Below, piece after piece: positions 39,068-50,515 of a DNA stretch of 64,000 nucleotides. Source of the DNA: Lutraria lutraria (taxonomy: Eukaryota > Mollusca > Bivalvia > Venerida > Mactridae). The DNA lies in the NCBI GenBank assembly GCA_964023205.1, contig OZ026837.1:8970088-9034087 (forward strand). The letters run 5' to 3'. The first letter of the stretch is position 1. Each line of letters begins with the position of its first letter. A program made the position numbers and the translations under genes. Below the pieces are notes generated by a model. It searched no databases, was not told where the DNA came from, and was given only the letters and a program-made list of their open reading frames with translations.

Positions 39068-40313
39068 AGCCAATTTATAATACAATCAACAACACTGCTA
39101 CATTCCTCCTTCCTTTTTATTCGAAGTGATTAATAGCGACCACCACTGGATCTTTTGACTAACACAGCCTTTGCTTCACCCCAGCTCTAGGATTCCAAGT
39201 TTAGTCAAATTAAAATAGTTCTAATTCTGATACTAGCTGTCACCCTTTCTGGACAAGCCACAATAAATAAATGGGCTGCAGCTATGAAATTGAGTTACCA
39301 TGATTTAAGATTATTGAATAAGGTAGGATAAGTTATTTCAGTGCCAGTAATTGTCACTATGATCATTCTGCAATGTTCTATTCCGAGGTACAAATACTGA
39401 CTATCATGCATAGGTAATCTTTCGTTTTTTTGTAACAGTGTCAGCAAAATTCTTACCTGAGACGGACAAAAACTTCATAGATTTATCAACATCCTGCATG
39501 CAACGAATGTTCGAATGACCTGCGACTAGGGCACGAAAATAATTCCGTCTGCAAACCGTTAACACTCGCAAAAACATATGACGGAAATAAATTACGACGA
39601 TGATATTAAAAGAAAATGGTACTTCACAAGCGCGAAAATGATCTCAAATTTAAAAAAAATGCAACAAATCGTTAATTTTTCAATCAATTGAGACACCAAG
39701 TACTATGTGAAAAGCTGCTTAGCGTTAGGATATGCACAGAGCAGTACTGTAGTGACCTTTCATCAATGGCATACAGTACGCCTCCGAAAGGAAGAGTGCA
39801 CATGGTTTCCGAAAAGTTCATAGTCTGCCCGGATCCCAGTCTCCTTCCCTGACTTATTACTTTCCAGACTTTCAAGTATGTCACATGATTTAAAGTTACA
39901 TCCCCTGTCAAATAGTTAGTTGTACTTCATGAACTACCGTATCCATAAACTACTCATGAATGGGACAAGAGTAGTTGATGAAAAATTCATCATTTCATGA
40001 ATTCCATCGGAGGGGTTAAACTGCTGAAATCTGAGCAGCTAAGCACCATGACAGTGCATTGAGTCCACGCAATATCCAGATATATTTTAATGCAAACATA
40101 ATAACGTGTTTTTATATCTTTTTTATAAATCAAATAAACTTGATAAGTAAATATTATTGGAAACCATCGCGTGTATAGTACTTAACTGCTTAAAAGCGCA
40201 AATTTGATATCACAGGAGAATTCCTGTTCGCTTAATTGGCTAACATAGAAAGGACACAAACAAAATAGAGCGTTTCGTGTAATCCTTAAACGTACCATAT
40301 GTTTGAATAGCAG
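39068..40313. other. No gene supported
   Basis: Only short frames without features. Confidence 0.55.
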
Positions 40314-40467
40314 TACAGTGCAACTTCTTCAAAGCAACACCCTTTAGGAGAAGTAAGAGTGTGAGGTTGATGGGCGGTTGTTGTTCTAGAGAGGTTAAAT
40401 TAATAGTTAAATCATTGTACCGTCGGAAAATTCCATGCTGTTGTTGAATGGAGGTTGTTGCTCTGTA
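40314..40467. mobile_element. Small MITE, TACAGTGCAAC termini (copy 2)
   Basis: Starts TACAGTGCAACTTCTTCAAA and ends as the complement of TACAGAGCAACAACCTCC. It is the inverted relative of 37282-37433. Length 154 bp. Confidence 0.6.
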
Positions 40468-40590
40468 CAAGTATTTGACTCTTTATAAATGCGTTATGTA
40501 TTTACACTTGCCAAATATTGACAAAACTATCAAAGCGTATGATACAAAAACAAAAGTCGTTATGATATCACTTTATGCACCAAAACGAAC

Positions 40591-40769
40591 TACAGTCATA
40601 CCTGCGTTGGCCCCCACCTCCGAATAAACACCATCGTGTGAACAAAAGCCATTCTTTCAAAAACTGCCATTGAATGTTTAGAACAAAATGACCTCCGAAT
40701 AAAGGCCACCTGTCAATAAAGAGCACATTTTGTCTTTCCTAAGGGCCTTAGTTCACAGTTTTGACTGTA
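40591..40769. mobile_element. MITE, TACAGTCA...TGACTGTA family (copy 1)
   Basis: Begins TACAGTCATACCTG and ends TTTTGACTGTA. The body carries CCTCCGAATAAAGGCCACCT and TTGTCTTTCC. Two relatives sit in intron 7 of gene A (47071-47241 and 47355-47538). Confidence 0.7.
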
Positions 40770-41535
40770 TCTTGATTGGAATGGTTTGATTGATTTTATC
40801 AACTTGGTATATCAACGAGACATTGAAAACTGGTCCATAAAATAAGAGGCCGTTATAATGAGATGTCTTAATAACGAAGTGATCGTAAGGAGAGGTTTTA
40901 CTGTATTTTCATTATCTAAATATAAACACGTCAAACTTACCTACATTACTTATAGTATATATATATACAAAGGCATTACAGAAGGGTGATAAAAACTATT
41001 ACATGCGATCTTAGCAACCAAAACGTCTTCATTTATCTGAACTGATAAACTGTACTTATATAACGAATACTCGTTTTAAGTAGAATAAGGTTTATAAAGT
41101 AGAACAAAAAATAAGACAAATCTGAAAGAAACATGATGAGTTTGTGAATATTGCACTCATATTTTGTTTGGTTCTGAAGTTTTGGGGTCATATTCGTGTA
41201 ATATTGATTTCGATTATCATGTGACGTCCGGAAAAGAATAGGTTGACAAAAGATTGGTTAAGTAAAACTTAAAATAGATAGTAAGAACCTTGAACGGTAT
41301 CACGGGTGGAGATGAAGAACTGAGGTTGTATGTACGAACAAAAATGAGCTTTGCGTATTTGAGTTTCAGTGGATTCAACAATATTTCAGCGATATTTGGC
41401 GGCCATTTAAACCAAACAAATTTTCCTGAACTATATTTTAACCAGCACTATCTTACCCTTCCACGAAGAGCCGACAACTTATACACCTTTTTGAGGAAAA
41501 TCGACATTTTTGTCAATTTTTTATAGAATGGCAAG
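40770..41535. other. No gene supported
   Basis: AT-rich, with a short TA tract near 40958. The 78-codon frame at 41290-41526 has no recognisable feature. Confidence 0.5.
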
Positions 41536-41620
41536 ATCTGCTCGGACCGGATTCGAACCCAGTTCGCCGGGTTACACGTCAAGCACACTAACCACTGCAC
41601 CACGACCGTGGCTCCGTGAA
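41536..41620 (-). repeat. tRNA-derived SINE head
   Basis: The minus strand reads GTGGTGCAGTGGTTAGTGTG (A-box region) followed by a B box, GGGTTCGAATCC, with tRNA-like spacing. The flanking stems do not close into a full cloverleaf. Confidence 0.6.
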
Positions 41621-41819
41621 AGCTTAAAATATCCTAATAGTAATCAAGAGTGAGTAACATTTCACCCGATCCTGACTTTAAATAAATACTTTCGGCTATT
41701 TGTATACAGTGAAAGTTGGTTACTGTCTAAGCGACCACTTCCACACAACGGCCTTCTTACTTCATGTACCATCGGTTTTATCTTGACCTTATTCAGAGAT
41801 CTGATTTCTACGCGTTTGG

Positions 41820-42102
41820 GCCCCGGCTATGGCCCACTGGTTTCACCGCTTGATTTTTAACCCTGCGATCCGGGTTTGGTTCCCGGTCGCGGCAGGTCAT
41901 ACCCTTCCATGAAAAATTGACAACAATGTCGATTTTCCTCAACGTTTGATAAAACTTGCTAGTTCCTTGTGGAAGGGTATGTTGGTATTGACTAGAATAT
42001 AGTCCAGGAAAACATATTAGATGAAACAGCCGCCGTATATTACCGTAGTTTACCGTATATTAATTGGTGAAAATAACGGCGTTAAACCCAAATAAATAAA
42101 TC
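41820..42102 (+). repeat. SINE with molluscan-type 3' tail
   Basis: The tRNA-like head has GGGTTTGGTTCCCGG as B box. The body includes GACTAGAATATAGTCCAGG, and the 3' end is AACGGCGTTAAACCC plus an (AAAT)n tail. The GGCGTTAAACCC tail is a shared feature of many mollusc SINEs. It lies 138 bp upstream of the gene A start codon, and its body is the same family as the segment repeated in the satellite array. Confidence 0.75.
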
Positions 42103-42239
42103 ACTGCGAGCTTAAAAACCACCCGACTTATAATGCGACACAATGATGAACTTTTATACGCCCCTGAACTCTCGACAAAAAGCATAGCACAGTCTTTTCT
42201 GTTCTCATTTTAATTTTAGTTTCCCAAAAGATAGTAAAT

Positions 42240-42529
42240 ATGACCGCTGAAGTTAATATCGAGACATTCCTAAAAGGCAACAAAGATAAGTTCATGATTT
42301 TGTTGAAAATATTATTTGCAGCTGGTTATCTTGTGTATTTTGGATTTGCAATTTCACATCACCTTGGAGACGAGGGCTCATGGCGGCTTGTATGTTGTAC
42401 CAGTTTGGCGGCATGGCTGGTGGTTTGGAATTTATTCAAGAAAACGAAATTCTACAAAATATTTATTTCCTCCGTTGATTCGGTCTACGCTCAATATTCG
42501 AAAGGTAGAAGAAGTCTGATAGTTCGATG
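42240..42529 (+). CDS. Gene A exon 1
   Basis: Residues 1-96 and two bases of Trp97. Encodes a short cytosolic tail and two membrane segments (about 18-38 and 48-66) around the HHLGDEGSWR loop. Donor GTAAGT. A TTTTAG 20 bp upstream of the ATG could be the acceptor of a 5' untranslated exon. Intron phase 2. Confidence 0.88.
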
Positions 42530-45500
42530 GTAAGTTTCATAAAATACGATATGCATTATTGGGCAGTTCACATCAGCTATTTTTATCTCAACAACGTGTG
42601 CCAGTTTGATATAAGGTCTAGGAATTGTTTACTGATGTTAGTAACTTGTAGACCTTTTTTCATTATTTTTCACACCATCAGCTGTATCGTATTGATGTAT
42701 TTCAGCCTATGGAACTACATGCCTTACTTCTTAAAGCTGGAATGATCTTCTGCATTTAACGATATGCAGAAAACTGTTTCTTACCCATGTTGAATGTCCT
42801 ACTGTCATTTTTATTAGTCTCTCAAATTCTACTTGATTCATTTACTAGTAGTTTCTCTATTTCTGTTATTTTTCTTTCCATCCATTTTATTTGGGAATCA
42901 GCTTCCATTTTCTTAGCTGTTTCTTATAGTCTATTCCTGTTTCCCCGAACAATAATTACAAAAAGTGCGGTGCAATAAATATGTTCTTTCTCTCTTGCAG
43001 GATTCTGTATATTGCTATGACCATCTTTATGGTAGGGTATATTATCATATTCGTTGCATTAAAATCACCAGAGAATTTACGATCACTGATTGGACTTATT
43101 GGATTTCCAGTGATGCTTTTCTTGTATTCCAACAACAAGAGAAAGGTAGAAATTAATCATACAACACATGCATATATACCACGAATCTATGTTAAATTTT
43201 CTAGTAAAACTGCCAATGCTATTTACAAAAAAATATGTGGCGAGATATATATGTAAGTTATGTATTAAATTTTGCCGTGAATTCAGTAGTGGAGTAATAT
43301 TTCTCCAAATTCTTCATCGATCAGCGCTTTACGGGAGGGTAGATTTTGTGCATTTCCGAAAATCTTCTTTGAAGCTAAGGACATTCTCTGACAAAACAAA
43401 CAGATCAGTGTTTTGTTGTGATAATCCCAGATTTAATGATATAGGATATACTTATTCCGAGAATACATCTTAAACATACATGTACATAAGGAATGTCATA
43501 TTGTGAAATCAATTCTTTAACCGTAATTAAGCCAACATCGAAAGTATAAACAAGAAACATCTTTATGGTCTGAATGATTACATTTGCATCCAATACACTT
43601 CAATACTGACTCTTTAGTCTTTATATTAATTTCATTTAGATTAATTGGCATGCGATTTATTGGTCCATGGCTCTACAATTCATCCTGGCATTGTTGATAC
43701 TGAAGACGACATGGGGAGCTTCGGCGATTCAATGGTGTGGAAATAGACTTCAAGAGCTTGTCAAAAACGGCGAAGCTGGTAGTGAATTTGTATTCGGTAA
43801 AGCTTGGAAAGAACACAGATTTGCATTCGGGGTAATGTTTAGATCTTTTTAAACAACATCGTAGTATTTCGATTTATTCAGTGCGTTTCAGAAAAATGGA
43901 CCATCTAGATTACACTTGTGCTCTTTGAATACAACTTAGATATCATACCTGTCAATGACAGGATATTATTCAACATGTTTTAAAAAGAATGATAATATTG
44001 GTCATGGTTTCAATAAAGTTTTTAATGATACCCTGCCTATTCGGCACAAATTTATTGAGTATTTGAAATAGATTTTCAGAAGTCTTGCGTGAGATAGAAT
44101 CTGAACTTTCGGAGAGCGAGATATTAGATGAAGTCATTAAGTTGTTTGCATGATTTATAGTGTTCATAATCAAAATTATTTGCTACACAGCTGGTGGAGA
44201 TGTGCCGAAACACTTTACGGAACATAGCAAAACGAAACTCAACTACAAACGAACCAATGTCGGATTTTTGTCATACCCAAAGTCTGCAAAGATTATGCGC
44301 AAAATTACAGGAGAAATAATGTGGACAAAGCAACTTTCTAAATACTTTTACGAGAATCCCAATAACATGTCATTGATTAATATTTGCGAACATGTTGTAC
44401 CTATTACAATAAGAGGAACCTATATTTCAGTCGATGGTTCAAGCATTTGTTGTTATAGTTGGTATGTCTGTTTTGACTTATCTGGGTGTCATGAAATTCG
44501 TTGTGGAGACGGTTGGAGATGTTCTTGCTTTCTTTATCGGTGTCAGTCCTCCTGAAGGTATTAATGCTGTTGGCAACATATTCTTTCAAGTTGTAAGTAT
44601 CTAAACAGTCTTCATAGTACACTTTAACATGTCTGCCGTGTGGACTTGTGTCAGTAATGATTTTAAATACCTACTCCAGAATCTCTCTCACTTGATGGAT
44701 CGTTTTAGCATTACATAAAATAGATGATTATTTTAAAGTTTTAGTGTTGTTTAGTGGCTCTTTTTGTGCGTATAATAAGGAAAATAGGCAAACTTCGGAC
44801 AGTCGCAATTGCACCTGTTGTGAATCTCACGAACAAGTGGGACATAGTCACTTTTAGATTTGAAAAGTTCACAATAATTTGACCAAGTCAATAGTGTCGG
44901 GCATGACTTAATTTTATATAATTAAAGACCCCCTAGATTATATTAAAATACCAATAACGGATGGTTTCAAGATTTAATTCTGGCTAAATATAAATTTATT
45001 TTACAACGAAAAAAATATAATTTTTAATCAACAAGATATTTCATCAAATCTAGTACCGAATTCAAGTATTCAGCAAGTTATTTAGCGAACTAAGAATAAA
45101 AACGTGGATCATCTACCACGAAGCGCGATAAGCACTTGTCAAAGGACCGAATGTCACAGATTGCTTTCATTTTACATGTTATAAAACTCTGGAATGTTTC
45201 AGCCGGAATCTGCTCTGCTAATTCAAGACTACTTGCCGGACATGAAGCCATCACAGTTGTTTGTGACATATGCCGGTGGTTTGTCAACAGTGGGCGGTGT
45301 TTCTCTGATCATATTTATGTCATCAGGCGTGCGTACTACCTTGTCTTTCTTTTACATTATCTTGAACCCTATTTTATTATTCTTACAGCCACTTTTCTGT
45401 GTTTTAAAAAGACATTTTGAAATTCGGAGCTTAGTTGCGTTAACTACTTTTATCGAATTATATAAGTAGTTGCATATTGAATGAAATGATTTCGAGACTT

Positions 45501-48500
45501 CGACTTCGCTGATTATTCATGTATAATAATACGAAAACAATGATTCCTAGAATAAAAACATTGCACCTTCTCCAAACTAATGCCTTAACCCTTACCCAAA
45601 ATCCACCAAACACATAGGACCATTAAAAATAACTGAGGACAAAACAGTCTCCCGGAATCTACAACCTTGGAACGACCTGTAAGAAAGTTACAAATTGATG
45701 TCATTTGATTGATTGTTTACGTTTTAACACCCTTAATACCCATATACTATTCTGTACTGTCCATTAAATTCTAAATAAAGAAGACTCATCAAATAACTAA
45801 AATATGTTTTGCAGGTCCCAGCTGGACCATTGCTAGCAGCGTCAACCATGTCCGCGCCAGCTGCTTTAATGGCTTCCAAACTATTGTTTCCAACAACTGA
45901 TGATGAAGTGATACCGGAACCACCAGGAGTTAGTGATAAGTCTGAAAAGAAACGAGGAGGTATTCTGAGGTATGAGCTTAGTAGTTTTCCGATTGTTATA
46001 AGAATATGTAGAACTGAATCCTGATTTGTAAATAATGTATAAGCAATCTCAGTTTTGTACTGTGCACATTCCTTGTGGAGTATGTAATTCTGTTTAAACT
46101 TTTGTCTAAAAGATTGGTAAATACTGCTGTTGTATGGTAGATAAGTTTGTATTGTTATGTAAACAATGATATCGAAGTAGATGACTGTTGCCTATATGAT
46201 CATTATATTGATTAGCAGGATAAACTCATCAATATAATAGTTTTTGTGATCACTGCGTCGTCTGCGTCTGCGTAAATGTAAAACCTTTAATGTAGCTCAT
46301 AACTCAGAAACTACAAGAGGTAGCAACATGAAACTTCATTTGTGGATAGATCTCACAGAGGCGGTGAACGGACTAATGTTGGCACCGCTTGCAGCGCTCT
46401 TGTTTTATTTTATATTGTACGTTATTCTGAATCGGTCTTGAGTAGATTGTCGTTCGTATAAGTGTCATGTTCTGTGAGCTACTACCCGCACATAACAATG
46501 GTTGGTAATAGATTAATAATGTAATTAATATCGACAATGTAGGAATAAAGATATGTTACTAATGTATAAATAATTGACAATGGAACAAAACAAACTGACA
46601 CTTTTCCCGATTGTTCTTTCAGACATCCAACGTCATTGATGGATGCCATCATAGTTGGAATTAACCAATGTGTAGTACTTGTAGTACAAGTCGTAGCCTT
46701 TATCATGACATTTGTAATTATTCTGGAATTCGTCAATAATACATCAATATGGTTTGGAGATCGAATTGGTGTGGACAACATGACAGTAGAGGTGAACAGT
46801 TTCCGTCATCAAATTCTTTTGTAAAACATAGAATGCACTCATAAAATACCTGATAAAAATAAATTAGTTTTCTTCTACACACTGGTAATATACAATACTT
46901 CGCAACCGACACAATGATTATGTGTATGCAACTATTCAATGAAACCTATCGCATGTTGGAAAGTAATTGAACTTTGTGTTTCAGGAAATATCACCTTAAA
47001 AATGTAGCACACTGACTGCCTTATCCTCTTACTACCGAAAGTATGTTTCTACTAAATTGTCATATGACAATACAGTCAAACTTAGGCCACCGTTGGGAAA
47101 GATGTGGATTTTATTGATAGATGACCTTTATTTTGAGGTCAGTTTGTTCTAAATGATCAATGACGGTTTTTTCAAAGTATGACCTTTATTCACATTTTCG
47201 ATACTTATTTGGAGGTGGTTGTAAACACAGGTTTGACTGTATATCAAAATTATCCAACATAATAAAACATATGAACAAGGGCCACTAAGAAGAGCATAAG
47301 TAAATCAATGGGCGGCATTTGTTTTAAGACTTGTCCGTTTTCTTTATTTCTAAATACAGTACAAGCTGTGTTAGTGGCCACCTTCAAATAAAGGCAACCC
47401 CCTGTGAATGAAGACCATTCTATTATGAACAGTCATGAATTATTTAGAACAAAATCACCTCTGAATAAATCCCACGTGTCAATAAAGGCCACATATTGTC
47501 TTTCCCAAGGGTGGCCTCTGTTCACAGGACTGACTGTACAAGCATATTCCAAATGTTATTCATTGTTCATTAATGATAGATGGCGGTCGTTGATTCAGGT
47601 TCGTCTATTTGTTTCAGTTCCTCATGTCATACATCTTTTACCCTTTTGCATACATCATGGGTGCAACACCTGATGATTGCCTCTTCATTGGTGAGCTTCT
47701 TGGAGTAAGAACCTTCAGTTTAGCCGTCGTAGCATATCCGAAATTGGGACCAGTAATGCTTGTAAGACTATTACAATCTCCGTTATTTGAGATCATTATA
47801 TACAGGCTATAGCCTTTCTTAAATATGAACTAATTTCTGCGAAATATATATTTTTAAATAAAGTGTTTTTCTTTTAGTGTATCCATAGACATGTAATTCA
47901 ATTTACCTACTAATGAGCAAGTAATAGTGTTTTTTTTTTATAATTTCTTAATGTTGTGTCTTTCTATATGTTAAGTCCGTCATTCATTGATGGAAACCCT
48001 TCAGGAGATACCGTTTAAGTATCCGGGTTATATCATACCAAGATTGTCTCAATGGTTAATCATATGAAATGTTGTTATGAACAAATCTTTAATAAACACA
48101 AATTGATATGTTTAGGATATATGGTCAGATCTTAAATCTAAATACTGTGAAATCATTTATTTTCGTTGGGTTCAATTTTCGTGTTTTTTACTAAAATGGC
48201 TATTTCGTGGGGACATAAATTCGTGGATTTTGATTTATGAAAAGAAATGCCTTATCTCTGCATTTTAATTCGTGGGGATTTGATTTCGTGGATGAGTCGA
48301 CCCACGAAATCCACGAAATTAAATCCCCAACGAAAATTAATGATTCCACAGTATCTGAAACGTGTATCAATAAGCTAAATTTTGAAGTTTCTATCTTAGC
48401 TAAAATATGTCTATAAAACGTGTTTTTTCTTTGTTTAAAATCAGTGTTGTGACAAAAGGGTATAATGCAATGTACATATAGTCTATTGTTTATATATTTA

Positions 48501-50515
48501 TACAGAACGGTGTTGCATTTCGTGAATACATCGCAGAAGGAGTCAATAATACTTGGACACAAGTTGGTAATGATATTATTCTGGATAATCTTAACCAGAC
48601 ACTTGTTGGTGGTGTTATAGAGGTAGGAACATATTCTAGAGTCGGTGGGTCATAATTTGGTTGGTTTGTTTATGTGAGTATTACGCTCCTGTTTAACAGT
48701 CAGAGTCATATGAGGCGGACAGTTCACCTAAGCATCGTTCCTGGGAAGAACCAGTACAAGACGCCTATCCATCGTAAGCAACTGCCTACTTTCCCACGTA
48801 TAAAGACATGGTCGGTATCGGGGCTCGAACCCACGACCCTCCGTCAGTGAGAGGTTACAGCGGTTTGAACTCAGCGTCCCGACCACGGAGTCGGGTCTTA
48901 ATTCGCTGATAGCTTCCTATGAAGACCAATGTCGCTTTTTGATAACGGAAAAATAAGATGCTTACGACAATGAACGCCATAGATTAGATAAGCCACAAAA
49001 TATGTTTAAAACAAACCAATGAATGGTTCTATATTTTACAGATACATTTGCTTGTTTCAAACTTACAAACTGTTTACCAATTTTAAAGTTTATTGGTTTT
49101 ATCGGCATATGTCTTTGACCAAACTATTCTTTGTAACGTTATAATACAATCTAAAATAATTTAAAAATAATCATATTTGCTATCACAATAATATTATGTT
49201 TCGTATGGTTATACTTAATGCTTCATGACTCGCTTTTAAGTTCGAACACAAATGTTTAAACATCAAGTCAAGTCAAGTCAAGTCAAATATTTTATTGGCT
49301 TTTAACTTTATCAGTTCATCGCCAAATGAATTAAATTATTTACATTTACATTGGCGGTACAATGATCTTATAAATCAACAATTAAGTATTAAGATAAGAT
49401 CACCGACATGTATAATACATGTACATGTATTTCTATGCACAATTAATTTCAATGTTATATATTTACAGGCACGGTCTGAAATCATCGCTACCTATTCAAT
49501 ATGTGGCTCTGCCTCTATTGCTGTCATGGGTTTGATAATTGGGTCATTTGAAGCACTCGTTCCACACAGGATTGAAGAAATAACCAATAATATATTTCGA
49601 GCCTTCATAGCCGGAACTGTAGCAAGTTATTTGACGGCATGTTTTGCAGGTATGAAGCTCCGATTAATGATCATGTACAGCAACCGTATCATTTAAAAGC
49701 TATCTCAACAATTATTTGATATTACCTTTCCTAACGTTTCACATGCAGCTGTAAAGGGAGGTGACTGTTGTTCGGAGGTGACCGTTCATGATGGTTACAC
49801 TGGCTGTAACAGGGAGGTGACTGTTGTTCGGAGGAGACCGTTCATGGAGGTTACACTGGCTGTAACAGGGAGGTGACTGTTGTTCGGAGGAGACCGTTCA
49901 TGGAGGTTACACTGGCTGTAACAGGGAGGTGACTGTTGTTCGGAGGAGACCGTTCATGGAGGTTACACTGGCTGTAACAGGGAGGTGACTGTTGTTCGGA
50001 GGAGACCGTTCATGGAGGTTACACTGGCTGTAACAGGGAGGTGACTGTTGTTCGGAGGTGATCGTTCATGATGGTTACACTGTATTTAGAAATAAAGAGG
50101 TATTTCTCGAGATAACCATAAAAGATGCTGGTTACAACTGATGACACTGTGTGTGGAGTTATTAGACTCCTTTTTATCAACCCTAGAATAGTACATTTAT
50201 GTGTATATGCCATATCCATACTATGTTTGTCTTTCTTCTCCATATCCACAGAATATATTGAAGAATATCGGATCACTGTTTATATATGCGAGTTGTGTAC
50301 TTGGTTCACTAATACGAATGTAAATTTTCTTTTGGGGAGAGGTCCGTTTTAGATGCAGATGTTTATCTGACGTTCTGTTAAATAAATAGTTGACTGATTT
50401 CAAACCAGTTCCCGGACATAATTCCAAAATAATAAAAACGTATATGAATTATTCTTGTATGTAGTGGATTTTTATTTCTATTCCAGGACTACTTTTTGAA
50501 GCGGACGGTTCTTAG
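42240..50515 (+). CDS. SLC28 (concentrative nucleoside transporter)-like protein, gene A, 11 exons, 569 aa
   Basis: Spliced CDS by eye: 42240-42529, 43001-43145, 43640-43831, 44431-44592, 45203-45328, 45815-45969, 46623-46791, 47618-47761, 48506-48622, 49469-49649, 50487-50515. All introns are GT-AG and the joined frame is open, 1710 nt with stop. The protein is a polytopic membrane protein of the CNT fold. Family landmarks are AVGNIF (254-260), GGLSTVGG (288-295), STMSAPAALMASKL, GELLG (438-442), RSEIIATY (502-509) and LTACFAG near the C-terminus. CNTs couple nucleoside uptake to Na+ or H+ at the plasma membrane. The Na+-site Asn258 and Thr292 are retained. The nucleoside contacts known from the Vibrio structure are mostly changed: Gln-Thr to Val263-Pro264, Glu to Ala449, Asn to Ser516, Ser to Val519; only Glu265 remains. 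The N-terminal tail is short and the long glycosylated C-terminal tail of mammalian CNTs is absent. Substrate unknown; family call firm, exon edges probable. Confidence 0.9.
43001..43145 (+). CDS. Gene A exon 2
   Basis: Residues 98-145, two membrane segments (ILYIAMTIFMVGYIIIF and LIGFPVMLFLY) ending in NNKRK. Acceptor TCTCTTGCAG, donor GTAGAA, phase 0. Confidence 0.88.
43640..43831 (+). CDS. Gene A exon 3
   Basis: Residues 146-209. Membrane segment (LQFILALLILKTTWG), then an amphipathic stretch and FVFGKAW...FAFG, which aligns with the GSSFVFG...FAF block of vertebrate CNTs. Phase 0. Confidence 0.9.
44431..44592 (+). CDS. Gene A exon 4
   Basis: Residues 210-263. Membrane segment followed by the first half of re-entrant hairpin 1 (SPPEGINAVGNIFFQV), including Asn258 of the sodium site. 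It differs from gene B exon 4 at only 4 of 54 residues. Phase 0. Confidence 0.92.
45203..45328 (+). CDS. Gene A exon 5
   Basis: Residues 264-305: PESALLIQDYL (second half of hairpin 1; Pro264 where CNTs have Thr, Glu265 kept) and YAGGLSTVGG. Donor GTGCGT, weaker than its gene B counterpart GTATGT. Phase 0. Confidence 0.9.
45560..45690 (+). repeat. Dispersed repeat copy in gene A intron 5
   Basis: Diverged relative of 3179-3312, sharing the ACAGTCTCCCGG and CCTTGGAACGACCTGTAAGA blocks in the same order. Confidence 0.5.
45815..45969 (+). CDS. Gene A exon 6
   Basis: Residues 306-356. Membrane segment with MSAPAALMASKLLFP, then an acidic/basic loop (DDEVIPEPPG...EKKRGG). Phase 2 split Arg357. 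Confidence 0.9.
46240..46420 (+). repeat. Possible interspersed repeat fragment in intron 6
   Basis: GCGTCGTCTGCGTCTGCGTA followed by a CTCATAACTCAGAAACTA block has a composition unlike the surrounding intron and resembles old repeat debris common in molluscs. No second copy is in this window, so the call is weak. Confidence 0.3.
46623..46791 (+). CDS. Gene A exon 7
   Basis: Residues 358-413. HPTSLMDA, then a long hydrophobic segment (VVLVVQVVAFIMTFVIILEF) and NNTSIWFG with a glycosylation-type sequon. Phase 0. Confidence 0.9.
47071..47241. mobile_element. MITE, TACAGTCA...TGACTGTA family (copy 2)
   Basis: Begins TACAGTCAAACTTAGGCC and ends GGTTTGACTGTA. It is reversed relative to the copies at 40591 and 47355. 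Lies in gene A intron 7. Confidence 0.7.
47355..47538. mobile_element. MITE, TACAGTCA...TGACTGTA family (copy 3)
   Basis: Ends ACTGACTGTA and contains AATAAAGGCCACATATTGTC, matching the 40591-40769 copy in order and orientation. It is only 114 bp from copy 2, in opposite orientation, in intron 7 of gene A. Confidence 0.7.
47618..47761 (+). CDS. Gene A exon 8
   Basis: Residues 414-461, hairpin 2 region: FYPFAYIMGATPDDC, GELLG, then TFSLAVVAY. Vertebrate CNTs have the NEF motif here, so the ribose-binding Glu is replaced by Ala449. Phase 0. Confidence 0.9.
48143..48353. mobile_element. MITE, TACTGTGAAATCA family (copy 1)
   Basis: Begins TACTGTGAAATCATTTATTT and ends AATGATTCCACAGTA; the ends are complementary. 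Inside, TCGTGGATGAGTCGAC and CCCACGAAATCCACGAAATT form further hairpins. Second copy at 62628-62833. Lies in gene A intron 8, upstream of exon 9. Confidence 0.8.
48506..48622 (+). CDS. Gene A exon 9
   Basis: Residues 462-500, a hydrophilic loop (NGVAFREY...) with two N-x-T sequons (NNT, NQT). It starts 3' of the MITE at 48143-48353. Phase 0. Confidence 0.88.
48662..48897 (-). repeat. tRNA-derived SINE, family 1 (copy 1)
   Basis: On the minus strand: head with a tRNA-like A box and B box (GGGTTCGAGCCCC), body, then a tail at the plus-strand left end ending in GGTTTGTTT. Shares TCATATGAGG, GACAGTTCACCTAA and CCTGGGAAGAACCAGTAC with 61710-61930. Lies in gene A intron 9. Confidence 0.75.
49262..49460 (-). 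repeat. Probable LINE 3' end with (TTGAC)n tail
   Basis: On the minus strand the sequence ends GCCAATAAAATATTTGACTT followed by four more TTGAC-type units. An AATAAA-like word plus a short microsatellite tail is typical of the 3' end of many LINEs. No reverse transcriptase remains. It lies just before exon 10 of gene A. Confidence 0.45.
49469..49649 (+). CDS. Gene A exon 10
   Basis: Residues 501-560: ARSEIIATYSICGSASIAVMG. It replaces the family FANFSS with SASIAV, losing the Asn and Ser that hold ribose. The last membrane segment, with YLTACFAG, follows. Phase 1. Confidence 0.92.
49750..50090 (+). repeat. 56-bp minisatellite in gene A intron 10
   Basis: GGGAGGTGACTGTTGTTCGG recurs six times (about 49755, 49812, 49868, 49924, 49980, 50036). 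Inner copies are identical with a 56-bp period; the outermost ones carry GATGG for GGAGG, the usual edge divergence. Locally GC- and G-rich. Confidence 0.9.
50487..50515 (+). CDS. Gene A exon 11 (terminal)
   Basis: Completes Gly561, then LLFEADGS and TAG. The acceptor TTCCAG and the shared GLL start with gene B support it. No clear AATAAA was found close downstream; ATTAAA occurs near 50690 and 50760. Confidence 0.82.

Noticed and set aside
38885..39085. Possible tRNA gene on the minus strand
   Set aside because: A and B boxes are good but the acceptor stem does not pair and the flanks look like a SINE; called as SINE head instead.
41536..41620. Possible tRNA gene with GGTTCGAATCC B box
   Set aside because: The cloverleaf cannot be closed at the acceptor stem, and SINEs are frequent nearby.
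44160..44555. 131-codon frame as an alternative first exon
   Set aside because: It reads intron 3 and then exon 4 in a wrong frame; the correct frame of exon 4 starts at the acceptor 44431.
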